Shown: positions 43,379 to 51,131 of the stretch, in pieces
Layout of the letters: each line of letters begins with the position of its first letter
Numbering within the stretch: the first letter of the stretch is position 1
NCBI RefSeq assembly: GCF_017742215.1
Contig: NZ_JAGHKP010000003.1
Location: 1,236,308-1,300,307, forward strand
Length of the DNA stretch: 64,000 nucleotides
Origin: Chitinophaga chungangae
Lineage (GTDB): Bacteria > Bacteroidota > Bacteroidia > Chitinophagales > Chitinophagaceae
Reading direction: 5' to 3'
The notes under the pieces: generated by a model
Seen by the model: the letters and a program-made list of their open reading frames with translations, nothing else
What the model was told of the DNA's origin: nothing
Database searches by the model: none
Program-made: the position numbers and the translations under genes

Positions 43379-44398
43379 ATGTGGAAAACCTTGCTCGTAT
43401 TACCCATATTCGTTACCGAAATTGCCAATGCGCAAACGATCCATCGTGAAGATTTCAGGATAGCCAGCGATCCCGGCGTACAGATCTTCGTACGCGAGAT
43501 CAAAACGCGCAAACGCAGCAAAAGGCCTCCCATCCTGCTGCTGCACGGCGGCGGAGGCGGCGGCATCGCCTCGTTCGACCTGCCGATAGCCGGCGGTTCC
43601 CTCGCGGAAGACCTCGCCAAAGAAGGCCAGCATGTTTTTATCATGGACGCCCGCGGATGGGAAACTTCTACCCGCCCCGATTACGATACCCTCAAACGTT
43701 GGATGATCGCCGCATCGAGCATCGAAGTGTCGCACGACATCGACGCCGTGGTGGATTTTATCCGTGAAAGAACAAAAGCCAAACAGGTAGCGCTGTTCGG
43801 TTGGGCCACCGGCGGCCAGTGGATGGGTTATTACGCCTGCATTTACCCCAACCGCGTAAGCTCGCTGATGATGCTCAACAGTTTGTATAACGAAAAAGCG
43901 CCCTGGGCTTACACCATCCCCTTCCGCAGTCCGCTGGATACTTCGCAGTTCGATTATGCCTCCACGCCTGTATTGCGCAGGGCCGGTAAACAGCAGCTGC
44001 TGGACAACTGGGATAAATCCATTCCCGTTGAAGATAAGTCGTTGTGGCGCGACCCCGCCATTGCCGAGCTGTATGCCAAAACCGCCGTCGGTTTTTATGA
44101 AGACAGCATCCTGAGCGTGCCGGGCGGTTACCGCGCGGAAGCGTTCTACACCGCGCAAGGCCGCGGCCAGTGGCATGCCAAGGAGATCAGGGTGCCGGTA
44201 TTGTACATCCGCGGGGCGCACGACAACTGGAGCCGCCCACAGGACCTGCTGGCGCTGCAATTACGCCTGGAGAACGCGCCCAAAAAGCTGTTCATCACCC
44301 TCCCCGATGGCTCTCACAACGTACAGCTGGACCGGCCGGAAAAAGGCCGCGCGCGGCTGATCCAGGAGATCGTTGCATTCAACGTAAAACGCAAGTAA
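43379..44398 (+). CDS. Secreted alpha/beta-hydrolase fold protein lacking the nucleophile serine
   Basis: A 339-residue protein from the ATG at 43379 with a signal peptide (MWKTLLVLPIFVTEIANAQ). The hydrolase fold is clear: oxyanion region LLLHGGGGGGIASF, nucleophile elbow FGWATGGQWMGY, acid region RGAHDNWSRPQD and the histidine in PDGSHNVQLD. The elbow reads G-W-A-T-G, so position 143, normally Ser, Asp or Cys, is alanine (codon GCC at 43805-43807). Either the protein is not a hydrolase or it uses another residue. Divergent from the GNAT gene; tRNA-Lys follows. Confidence 0.85.
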   Translation: MWKTLLVLPIFVTEIANAQTIHREDFRIASDPGVQIFVREIKTRKRSKRPPILLLHGGGGGGIASFDLPIAGGSLAEDLAKEGQHVFIMDARGWETSTRPDYDTLKRWMIAASSIEVSHDIDAVVDFIRERTKAKQVALFGWATGGQWMGYYACIYPNRVSSLMMLNSLYNEKAPWAYTIPFRSPLDTSQFDYASTPVLRRAGKQQLLDNWDKSIPVEDKSLWRDPAIAELYAKTAVGFYEDSILSVPGGYRAEAFYTAQGRGQWHAKEIRVPVLYIRGAHDNWSRPQDLLALQLRLENAPKKLFITLPDGSHNVQLDRPEKGRARLIQEIVAFNVKRK

Positions 44399-44441
44399 AT
44401 AAGGGGTTGCGAAATTTATCTTCCAAAAAAGATGAAGAATA

Positions 44442-44472
44442 TTTGGATCGAAAAAATTAATTCCTATCTTTG
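44442..44472 (+). promoter_or_regulatory. Canonical Bacteroidota promoter of tRNA-Lys
   Basis: TTTG (44442-44445), 19 bases, then TATCTTTG (44465-44472) is an exact match to TTTG-N19-TAnnTTTG. The predicted start lies about 15 bases before the mature tRNA. Confidence 0.8.
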
Positions 44473-44495
44473 CAATCCCAAAACGAAACGGGGAT

Positions 44496-44568
44496 GATTC
44501 CGTAGCTCAGTTGGTAGAGCAATACACTTTTAATGTATGGGCCCTGGGTTCGAGTCCCAGCGGGATCA
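44496..44568 (+). tRNA. tRNA-Lys (anticodon UUU)
   Basis: The cloverleaf folds fully: acceptor GATTCCG/CGGGATC, D stem GCTC/GAGC, anticodon stem ATACA/TGTAT with loop CTTTTAA giving anticodon TTT (44529-44531), T stem CTGGG/CCCAG with TTCGAGT loop, and discriminator A at 44568. The CCA is not encoded. The 3' end is the left end of a genomic island: its last bases are repeated at 50977-50989. Confidence 0.97.
44553..44565 (+). repeat. Left attachment-site copy (in tRNA-Lys)
   Basis: AGTCCCAGCGGGA within the tRNA-Lys 3' part, identical to 50977-50989. Insertion keeps the tRNA intact, as usual for tRNA-targeting integrases. Confidence 0.65.
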
Positions 44569-44580
44569 CTGGAAATTTGC

Positions 44581-44614
44581 AAGACCTGCGCGTAGCGCGG
44601 GTCTTTGTGTTTTT
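44581..44614 (+). terminator. Terminator behind tRNA-Lys
   Basis: AAGACCTGCGC, a GTA loop and GCGCGGGTCTT form an 11-pair stem (one T-G pair) followed by a T-rich tail. It has a close copy at 44881-44913. Confidence 0.8.
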
Positions 44615-45148
44615 ACTCTATAATTTGCTCTATAAAACTGGTTTCGGTTATTCTTATTTTACGGAACCTTATGAAGATTGATCTGTCTTTATGAAGTTAA
44701 AGAATAAAAGTCAAGGCAACTCGTTTTGAAATAGATAATTAGTTTATACTGCTTAACCATCTATTATATTTTACGTTTTGCCAGAATAAGCGAAATGCAG
44801 CTAAGTAAAATAAATAGACAATTTGGAAATCTCCTAGGAATCTTATGGAAGCGGTAACGTCCGGTTCGCACGATTTTTCAAAGACCCGCGCTTGGCGCGG
44901 GTTTTCTGTTTTTAGTCGAGTTCCCTTTTGTTTTCAATGATCTTTACGGAGGTTAACTTTTTCAATCCAAAATTAGAATCTCGCTTCCCGTCAACTCCTC
45001 AAATTATTTTGAGATCAATTTTCTCAGATGTGAGTTAATTTAATTCATATTAACAAATTATTAACTATAACAAAAGCAATCTTCCATTACTTTAATCCAT
45101 TGATTCCATTTTATGATTACGTCAATCATGTAAAAGTTCGAAGAGCAA
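44615..45148. other. AT-rich stretch without genes, containing a second copy of the tRNA terminator
   Basis: No coding frame is convincing in these 530 bases. At 44881-44905 is a near copy of the terminator at 44581 (AAGACCCGCGC, TTG, GCGCGGGTTTT, then Ts). It is preceded at about 44859 by CCGGTTCG, which looks like the T-loop part of a tRNA 3' end. This suggests a remnant of an earlier or nested insertion at the same tRNA. The rest shows only AT-rich sequence, presumably the promoter of the ATPase gene. Confidence 0.45.
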
Positions 45149-47401
45149 ATGATAAAAAGCCTTTCACTTAATAATGTCGCTACCTATACTGAAGAATGTA
45201 TTGTTTCGCCAACTATGGTCAATTACATTTTTGGCGCAAACGGATCGGGAAAGACAACTCTTGCCAAAGTAATTGCAGATCACACACGTTGGAGTAGCTG
45301 CCGAATTGAATACACTAAAAGGCCGATAGAGAGGTTGGTCTATAATAAAGATTTCGTAAATGAAAATTTTAGTCAGAGCAGTGAGGTTAAGGGAATCTTT
45401 ACATTAGGCAAAAATTCAAAAGAAGTTCAAGATGCCATTAAGAGTTTAAAATCCGATTTGACAAACGTTGAGGATGATATTGGTGCGGTTGAAAAAAGTA
45501 TAAAAAAGAGCGAAAGTAACCTCCAAGAAGCATATGAAACAGCGCAGGGTCAAGCTTGGAGAAAAAAAACGCAATATGATAAGTACTTCAAGACTGCATT
45601 TACTGGTTTCAATGGCGGCAAAAAGACCTTCTTTGACAAACTAATTTCGATAAATCCACCAACATCTCAAATAGATGAGAAAATTTTGATTGAAAAATGC
45701 GAAAAGCTATATAATTCCGCACTTTCGATATTCAATTACCTGCCGAATCTGGACTACACAACCTTACTCAACTTATCCCAAAAGGATATTCTGACACGTA
45801 GGGTTGTAGGTAAGGAGGATATTCCTTTTGGTAAGCTCATTAATTTTTTAGGGAATAGTGATTGGGTAAAGAAAGGGTTAGATTACGTACCGAATGATGA
45901 TATCTGCCCGTTTTGTCAACAAGACCTTAATTCCGATATTATCAAAAATTTGCAGGATTTCTTTAATGAAGATTTCAGAGATTCATTAGAAGAGATAACC
46001 AATATTGGTAAAGAATACGTGAAGCAATCAGATATTTTAAAAGGGCAATTCGATTCAATACTTAGCTCAAATGTTTCATTTTTGAACTATGAAGCTGTAA
46101 CAAGCAAGATCGCGCTTGCGAAAGAACAGATGGAAAAAAATATTGCCAGTTTAAGGAATAAATTTAATAATCCCAGCCAGCAAGTTTTTTTGGATTCCTT
46201 AAGTTCAGTCTTAAATGAAATTGATGATTTTATTAATATGTCAAACAAAGCGATAAAGGAAAATAATGATCTACTAAATAATTTAATAAAGGCAAAGGAG
46301 AATTTGGTACTAGAGGTTTGGAGCTTTACACGTGGATTGCTTTCTAATGAATTGGATGTTTATTTTAAGGCCCGCGATATTTTTGAAAAAGCAAATTCAA
46401 AGCAACAGTTACGACTGGTTGAATTGAAACAGAAGAGGAAAGACTTAACTATTGAATTACATTATAAGGAATCGCAAATTACGAGTATAAGTCATTCAGT
46501 GACAGAAATAAACAAAATACTTACTTCATTTGGGTTTACGGGGTTTCACGTCGCGGAATCAGAAAATAATGGGTACTATAAAATTGAAAGAGAAGATGGT
46601 AGTGCGGGAAAGGAGACGTTAAGCGAAGGTGAATACAATTTTCTTACGTTTCTTTATTTCTTTCACTTAATTAAAGGGAACTTTGAAAGTAATGGGATAA
46701 ACACAGATAGGATTGTTGTAATTGATGATCCGGTTTCCAGTTTAGATAGCAGTACATTATTTGTGGTAAGCAATTTGGTGAAATCAGTAGTTAGGGAAAT
46801 AAAAAGTCAAAAGTCTACAATTAAGCAAATTTTTGTACTTACTCACAATGTCTACTTTTATAAAGAGATAACATATTTAGGGTCAGGAAAGAATAATACC
46901 AAAAACGAGTCATATTGGTTAATCAGAAAGTTGGAAAATTGTAGTCGAATTGCCATGTATGAAGCTAATCCAATTTCAACTGCATATCAGCTTCTATGGA
47001 AAGAATTGGAGTCTCCCAAAACTGTAAATCCGATTACAATATTCAACACGCTTCGAAGGATATTAGAGTACTATTTTCAAGTCATTGGGGGAATTAACTA
47101 CGAAGAAGTGATACATAAGTTCGACGGAGAAGATTTACTGGTGTGTAAAACACTTTTATCTTGGATTAATGACGGCTCACATTCTGTATACGAAGACATG
47201 ATTCTTTCAAATGATGTAGAATCAATTGAAAAATATCTTTTAGTATTTAAAAGGATTTTTGTTAAACTCGGACATGAACGGCATTATTGTATGATGATGA
47301 AAATTGAGCCATCGAGAGAAAAGAATGAACTAATGGAAGAGGATAATGATGAAACTAAAGAAGAGTTAGCTAAGCAAGCCCTTGCAAATGTTGGGTCTTG
47401 A
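45149..47401 (+). CDS. AAA_13-type ATPase with zinc hook, RloC/PrrC-like anticodon nuclease candidate
   Basis: A 750-residue SMC/ABC-like ATPase. Walker A is GANGSGKTT (29-37), the signature is LSEGE (491-495) and Walker B IDDPVSSLD begins at 525. The centre is coiled-coil-like with a zinc-hook motif CPFC (253-256). In the C-terminal part, R636xxxE640 (LRRILEYYF) and H678 (NDGSHSVYED) match in order and spacing the Arg-Glu-His triad of PrrC and RloC anticodon nucleases. These enzymes cut tRNA anticodon loops during phage infection or DNA damage, controlled by the ATPase. The ATPase and hook are certain; the nuclease function is inferred from the triad. It lies directly behind tRNA-Lys, the substrate of PrrC, but that position is also explained by the att site. 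No restriction enzyme is intact beside it. Confidence 0.7.
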   Translation: MIKSLSLNNVATYTEECIVSPTMVNYIFGANGSGKTTLAKVIADHTRWSSCRIEYTKRPIERLVYNKDFVNENFSQSSEVKGIFTLGKNSKEVQDAIKSLKSDLTNVEDDIGAVEKSIKKSESNLQEAYETAQGQAWRKKTQYDKYFKTAFTGFNGGKKTFFDKLISINPPTSQIDEKILIEKCEKLYNSALSIFNYLPNLDYTTLLNLSQKDILTRRVVGKEDIPFGKLINFLGNSDWVKKGLDYVPNDDICPFCQQDLNSDIIKNLQDFFNEDFRDSLEEITNIGKEYVKQSDILKGQFDSILSSNVSFLNYEAVTSKIALAKEQMEKNIASLRNKFNNPSQQVFLDSLSSVLNEIDDFINMSNKAIKENNDLLNNLIKAKENLVLEVWSFTRGLLSNELDVYFKARDIFEKANSKQQLRLVELKQKRKDLTIELHYKESQITSISHSVTEINKILTSFGFTGFHVAESENNGYYKIEREDGSAGKETLSEGEYNFLTFLYFFHLIKGNFESNGINTDRIVVIDDPVSSLDSSTLFVVSNLVKSVVREIKSQKSTIKQIFVLTHNVYFYKEITYLGSGKNNTKNESYWLIRKLENCSRIAMYEANPISTAYQLLWKELESPKTVNPITIFNTLRRILEYYFQVIGGINYEEVIHKFDGEDLLVCKTLLSWINDGSHSVYEDMILSNDVESIEKYLLVFKRIFVKLGHERHYCMMMKIEPSREKNELMEEDNDETKEELAKQALANVGS

Positions 47402-47578
47402 TGTTTCCGTCATTATCGATTTGCTTGAATAATTTACAGACAAACATTATATTACTCTGAGGCTAAATGGATTTTAAGTATCTTGATAGAAATCAATGAG
47501 ATATGAGCCTACTTCCTTTTCATCGATTGAAATCATTCCATTTTATTTGAGCAGTCATCTAATTACAATTACTTAACC

Positions 47579-48235
47579 TTGCACTTTCGTCGATCTCATG
47601 AAAAACATCAAGAGCATTTTGAAAGTTGGTCGATAGCTGCGACCCGGCGAAAATTAATAAATGACTTTTGGTTTTGGGCTTTGTGTCATTATGCAGCTTT
47701 GGTAGCAATTTGTGGAGTTGTACTCATGGTCGTTCTGGCTAGCTTTAGTTTAACTTATCTCTTAATTGTAATAGTCGTCGGTATTGTACTTTACTTGCCT
47801 TTATATGTGCTTTTGTACCGTCAGGCTTTTACCGGTGATTTTCTCCCGAAACTGGAAACGGTGATAGCGGAATTCGAGGGTGATCAGCGGATTTGGGCCG
47901 AAAAGTGCAAACAGAAACAGCTTTCCACGCGGGGGCTTGTATTGTTCTACTATATTTTAGATAAATGTGCGGAAATCAATTATTTGACCCCTAGCGATAA
48001 GTCCGCAAACCTGCTGCTTAAAATCTTCGGTGTAAGCCAAAAGGGCCTAAAAAATGAACTCGACTTACTATTTAAGAAGGAAAAGCGGGCAAAAATTGAG
48101 CAGCCAGTCCCGCCCGGCCAAATTCCGAACCGTTCTCGCGGGTGCGCTGGAAGGCGGGATCTGTGGCAATGCGTTCCGCATCAACACCACCTTTCTGACG
48201 GGCCAGATCTCCGGCCACGGTCGTGTAAAACGTAA
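47579..48235 (+). CDS. Two-helix membrane protein, C-terminus altered by a junction
   Basis: A 218-residue frame from a TTG at 47579. Two adjacent membrane helices (ALCHYAALVAICGVVLMVVL; SLTYLLIVIVVGIVLYLPLY) are followed by a cytoplasmic domain (YYILDKCAEINYLTPSDKSA, LLKIFGVSQKGLKNELDLLF) typical of unassigned Bacteroidota proteins. From about residue 178 (after KKEKRAKIEQP) the sequence becomes arginine- and proline-rich; that part is simply the antisense of the truncated gene at 48072-48284. The natural end is therefore lost, and the last 40 residues are probably accidental. Confidence 0.5.
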   Translation: MHFRRSHEKHQEHFESWSIAATRRKLINDFWFWALCHYAALVAICGVVLMVVLASFSLTYLLIVIVVGIVLYLPLYVLLYRQAFTGDFLPKLETVIAEFEGDQRIWAEKCKQKQLSTRGLVLFYYILDKCAEINYLTPSDKSANLLLKIFGVSQKGLKNELDLLFKKEKRAKIEQPVPPGQIPNRSRGCAGRRDLWQCVPHQHHLSDGPDLRPRSCKT

Positions 48236-48284
48236 CGTTGCCGATGCTGCCTTTCAGCTTGATGAGCCCTGTTTGTCTTGCCAT
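48072..48284 (-). pseudogene. 5' fragment of a conserved Bacteroidota gene of unknown function
   Basis: A 70-residue frame. The first 57 residues look like the start of a longer family common in Bacteroidota (MARQTGLIKLKGSIGNVTFY, then DPAFQRTRENGSEFGRAG). The family is normally near 200 residues, but here the frame ends soon after that (AAQFLPAFPS). It is GC-richer than its surroundings and meets the truncated end of the plus-strand gene, so a recombination or deletion joined the two at about 48070-48105. Confidence 0.55.
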
Positions 48285-48424
48285 GATATACGATTTTAGT
48301 TAAGAATGGGGCAATTTGCATAGCCATGCCCATTAGGCTTTTACATCTGCGCGTGATGCCGTAAATTGCTTTACAACACCAAACTACACCGGCATTTCAT
48401 CACAGAAAAATTCTCATTCCGAAC

Positions 48425-48640
48425 ATGCCGATTATGCAGAAAATAATACCAAGCCGCATGGTAATTTTTGCGCGGGATATACAGAATATCACCGGGCGCA
48501 GTGAAAGAACCGCGCGGTTATTGCTTCAGAAAATCCGTAAATCCCTGGGCAAAAAGGTCGGGCAATTTATTTCAATTGCTGAATTTTGCCAGTATACTGG
48601 CCTGAGTGAAGAAGAAGTACGTGGTTTCCTAAAAAGGTAA
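48425..48640 (+). CDS. Small DNA-binding-like protein (helix-turn-helix type)
   Basis: A 71-residue protein. The segment FARDIQNITGRSERTARLLL reads like a helix-turn-helix, followed by SIAEFCQYTGLSEEEVRGFL. This type of small protein is common in Bacteroidota accessory DNA and is unassigned; the fold call is inference. A fragment sharing its C-terminal motif is found at 53972-54055, outside the island. Confidence 0.6.
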   Translation: MPIMQKIIPSRMVIFARDIQNITGRSERTARLLLQKIRKSLGKKVGQFISIAEFCQYTGLSEEEVRGFLKR

Positions 48641-48835
48641 CCAGCAAGGCAATGCTGGTCGTGCAATATGGGACTATTTAGAAACTACTAAGTAGTTTAT
48701 TTACCTGGCCAAATAGGGAGGTTAAATATTTATCACTTAATAATCATCCAAGTAAAATTTAGGATGAATGAATTTCCATATTTGCTTAGCAATTTGCTAT
48801 ATTTGAGAATTGCGTTAACTTATTTTTATTTCTCA

Positions 48836-49606
48836 ATGAAGATACTGATTGATACAAACATTTATCTTGATTTTTACCGGTCAAATAAAGAAGGGATAAT
48901 TCTCTTAACTGAATTAATTGCACAAGATGAAGTCATTATATTGACGGATCAAATAATCCAGGAATTCGAAAGGAGTCGAGAGAAGGTAATTAGGGCAGTA
49001 TTAAAAAGCTTTGAGCAGGAGTCGAAACTTGATAATTTTTCCAGCTCATTGTTAAATGATATGGATGAATTTAAAGAACTTATAGAAATACAGAAATCAT
49101 ATAAAGCTAAAAGAGATGAAGTAAATAATTTAATTACTAAGATTTTAGAAGATCCAACGAAAGACAAGATCGCAGTTTTTTTTAAAGAATTAGTAAATAA
49201 ATCTATAGCTAAAGATAGGATTTTATATACTGATGATGATATAATTAGAAATGCTCATACAAGAAAGCTAATTGGAAATCCGCCAACAACGCCAGACAAG
49301 TATTCCATCGGCGACGAGATAAATTGGGAAATTATACTTAAGTATTTAGATGAGGATATTATAATTGTCGGCAGGGATAATACATTTAATGACAATTTTA
49401 GTTTCCTGAAAAAAGATTTTCATAAACGCACTGGCCGTGAACTTAAAGGAGTGACGGAAAAAATAACCGATGCATTAAAATCTGTAGGCATTCGGCCTAC
49501 AGTGGAGTTGGAAAAAGCGGAGGAAAAATTAATTGAATCTATAGAAAAATCCCATTATAGTGAGTTTTGGAAGCGAACAGTAAAGGATGAAGAGGGTGAT
49601 ATTTAA
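48836..49606 (+). CDS. PIN-domain protein, DUF4935 type
   Basis: A 256-residue protein from the ATG at 48836 (MKILIDTNIYLDFYRSN). The PIN acidic residues are visible: the aspartate in LIDTNIYLD, the glutamate in IIQEFERSRE, and aspartates in SIGDEINWE and IIIVGRDNTFND. The C-terminal 60 residues are helical. PIN domains are metal-dependent RNases used in toxins and defence; no antitoxin is next to it. AT-rich like the rest of the island. Confidence 0.8.
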   Translation: MKILIDTNIYLDFYRSNKEGIILLTELIAQDEVIILTDQIIQEFERSREKVIRAVLKSFEQESKLDNFSSSLLNDMDEFKELIEIQKSYKAKRDEVNNLITKILEDPTKDKIAVFFKELVNKSIAKDRILYTDDDIIRNAHTRKLIGNPPTTPDKYSIGDEINWEIILKYLDEDIIIVGRDNTFNDNFSFLKKDFHKRTGRELKGVTEKITDALKSVGIRPTVELEKAEEKLIESIEKSHYSEFWKRTVKDEEGDI

Positions 49607-49680
49607 TTTATTCTCATTAAATTGGCAAAGTGGCTTGCTTTAGTATAGATATATATTTACTTTTGTTATAATTCTGAGAA

Positions 49681-50016
49681 ATGGGAAAATTTGTAATTAC
49701 ATCTAGTAGAAATGGGGAGTATAGATTCAAATTAATTGCAAGCAATGGAGAAATAATCCTTGTTAGTGAGGGATATTCTTCAAAAGCGGGTGTCTTAAAT
49801 GGCATTAATGCCGTAAAATTGAATGCAACAATTGCTAATAGGTTTGAAAAAGTAATTTCATCAAATGGGAAGTTATATTTTAATTTAAAATCATCTAATG
49901 GAATGGTAATCGGAACCAGTGAAATGTATGAAAGTGTTGTAGGGAGGGATCGCGGAATTGATGCAGTAGTAGCACATGCTCCTGATGCCACAATTGAAGA
50001 TAGTAGTACTAGTTAA
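49681..50016 (+). CDS. DUF1508 (YegP-like) protein with two repeats
   Basis: A 111-residue protein with two copies of the DUF1508 unit: GKFVITSSRNGEYRFKLIAS followed by NGEIILVSEGYSSKAG, and FEKVISSNGKLYFNLKSSNG followed by GTSEMYESV. Function of the family is unknown; members are small cytoplasmic proteins. Its cargo position near a PIN gene does not define a role. Confidence 0.85.
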   Translation: MGKFVITSSRNGEYRFKLIASNGEIILVSEGYSSKAGVLNGINAVKLNATIANRFEKVISSNGKLYFNLKSSNGMVIGTSEMYESVVGRDRGIDAVVAHAPDATIEDSSTS

Positions 50017-50138
50017 TTTATTATAGGCATAGCATGAGTTTTCATTAAACAACTGGCTGTTTGATTTAATCCTGCCTATTTTATCTATACAGTCATTGGC
50101 AATACCATTTATAGCAGTTATTTCTAAATTGAGATATT

Positions 50139-50511
50139 TCACTTCATACCGTATGTTTTACACCATTCTGCTACATTGTTGAAATCTTTTAAGTCTAGTT
50201 CGAGTTTTAATGGTTTTACAAAATCTATCGCACCTTTTGTAAATGTAGAGGTTGTCACTAAAACGGCCTTATTATATCTTTCAGCAATTTTTACACCATA
50301 GAGCCCTCGGACGAGTTCTTTGATTTGTGAATGGATAATAAACTATTCCTCTGGGACGCCTCTCACCTTTCGCTTTTTCTTCGTTAATTTTCATATGCTC
50401 CTCACATAAAAAAAGGACAGGTGAAGTCTTGTTGGTAAAATATTTCTGGATCTTCAAAAAAATCATAAAGAGCGACCTCGTAGTGGGCAAGTTGACTACA
50501 CTGTTGAACAC
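50139..50511 (-). pseudogene. Remnant of an Mrr-like restriction endonuclease
   Basis: On the minus strand, codons ending at a TGA (50141-50139) read VRGLYGVKIAERYNKAVLVT then TSTFTKGAIDFVKPLKLELD then LKDFNNVAEWCKTYG. This is the C-terminal core of Mrr_cat-type endonucleases that act on modified DNA (LVTTSTFTKGA with the strand-helix pattern). Upstream the homologous frame shifts: the frame reading GERRPRGIVYYPFT comes from another register, and the rest of the enzyme is missing. So it is a frameshifted fragment of about 65-110 codons. Confidence 0.6.
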
Positions 50512-51056
50512 TACATGTTTAGCAAGGTTGATATGGATATTTTCGCGGGTACTGTTCCATAAAGAGGGAAAATAAATTTGATTTATTTAGGCTTTAGGAA
50601 GATGTTTTAAACATGGAAATATCTGTCAAATTAAGTTATATTATTAACATATGCTAAAATATTCAACTTGGAGATTAAATAACCATGTATGTTTTCTGCT
50701 TCAGAATCTTTGAATTTTTTCAGGTCAACACTCAAATATGAAGCCATTTTCTATTTCATTGGAAGCCCGATTAGAGACAAGTCTTCGCGAGATTTAAAGC
50801 GTTGTGGATATATTTTGATACCCTTTATACTATTTCGTGTTCCGAACTTCCGTACCTTTGACTCTCAATCAGTTCTTTGCAAACCCCAATGAAATAAGGC
50901 ATTCCAGCGAGGTAACAAAAAAGGTTACACCACTCCAAAAGTGCCCGGAAACACACGGTAATAAAGGCTTTAATATAGTCCCAGCGGGAATGATCACCGC
51001 GAAATCTGATGAGGTCATATCAAAAATAACTCCATCCCCAAAACTAAAAACAAAAA
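50512..51056. other. Intergenic stretch spanning the right island end
   Basis: No coding frame is supported. Bases 50512-50970 are AT-rich island sequence. The right attachment copy is at 50977-50989. From there to 51056 the sequence returns toward flank composition. A frame at 50837-51100 crosses the att copy and looks accidental. Confidence 0.6.
50977..50989 (+). repeat. Right attachment-site copy
   Basis: AGTCCCAGCGGGA, identical to the 3' part of tRNA-Lys at 44553-44565, and followed after three extra bases by ATCAC as in the tRNA. It marks the right end of the island. Confidence 0.65.
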
Positions 51057-51087
51057 AAGCTGCCTCATTTACTTTTAAGACAGCTTT
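51057..51087 (-). terminator. Terminator of the ArsR-AHSA1 operon
   Basis: AAAGCTGCCT and AGACAGCTTT arms (one mismatch) with a 12-base loop; on the minus strand it is followed by TTTTTTTG. It lies 45 bases beyond the AHSA1-like stop. Confidence 0.65.
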
Positions 51088-51131
51088 CTTGTTATTCTGA
51101 AGCGGCGCAACCCCGCATATATCGTTTCTTT

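Larger units (their letters stand above)
44553..50989. mobile_element. Decayed genomic island inserted at the 3' end of tRNA-Lys
   Basis: AGTCCCAGCGGGA inside the T arm and acceptor of tRNA-Lys (44553-44565) is repeated exactly at 50977-50989, followed by TCAC in the first copy and, three bases later, ATCAC in the second. The DNA between is markedly AT-rich against GC-rich flanks. It carries an AAA-ATPase/anticodon-nuclease candidate, a PIN protein, a DUF1508 protein, a small DNA-binding-like protein and broken genes. No integrase, excisionase or mobilisation gene is seen, so it is probably a remnant no longer able to move by itself. The element type (integrative island using a tRNA att site) is inferred from the repeat and composition. 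Confidence 0.7.

Noticed and set aside
45149..47401. tRNA-Lys as proven target of the anticodon-nuclease candidate
   Set aside because: Adjacency is fully explained by tRNA-Lys being the island's attachment site, so target identity cannot be read from position.
50837..51100. Plus-strand frame of 87 codons near the right island end
   Set aside because: It crosses the att copy and the terminator region and has no recognisable protein sequence.
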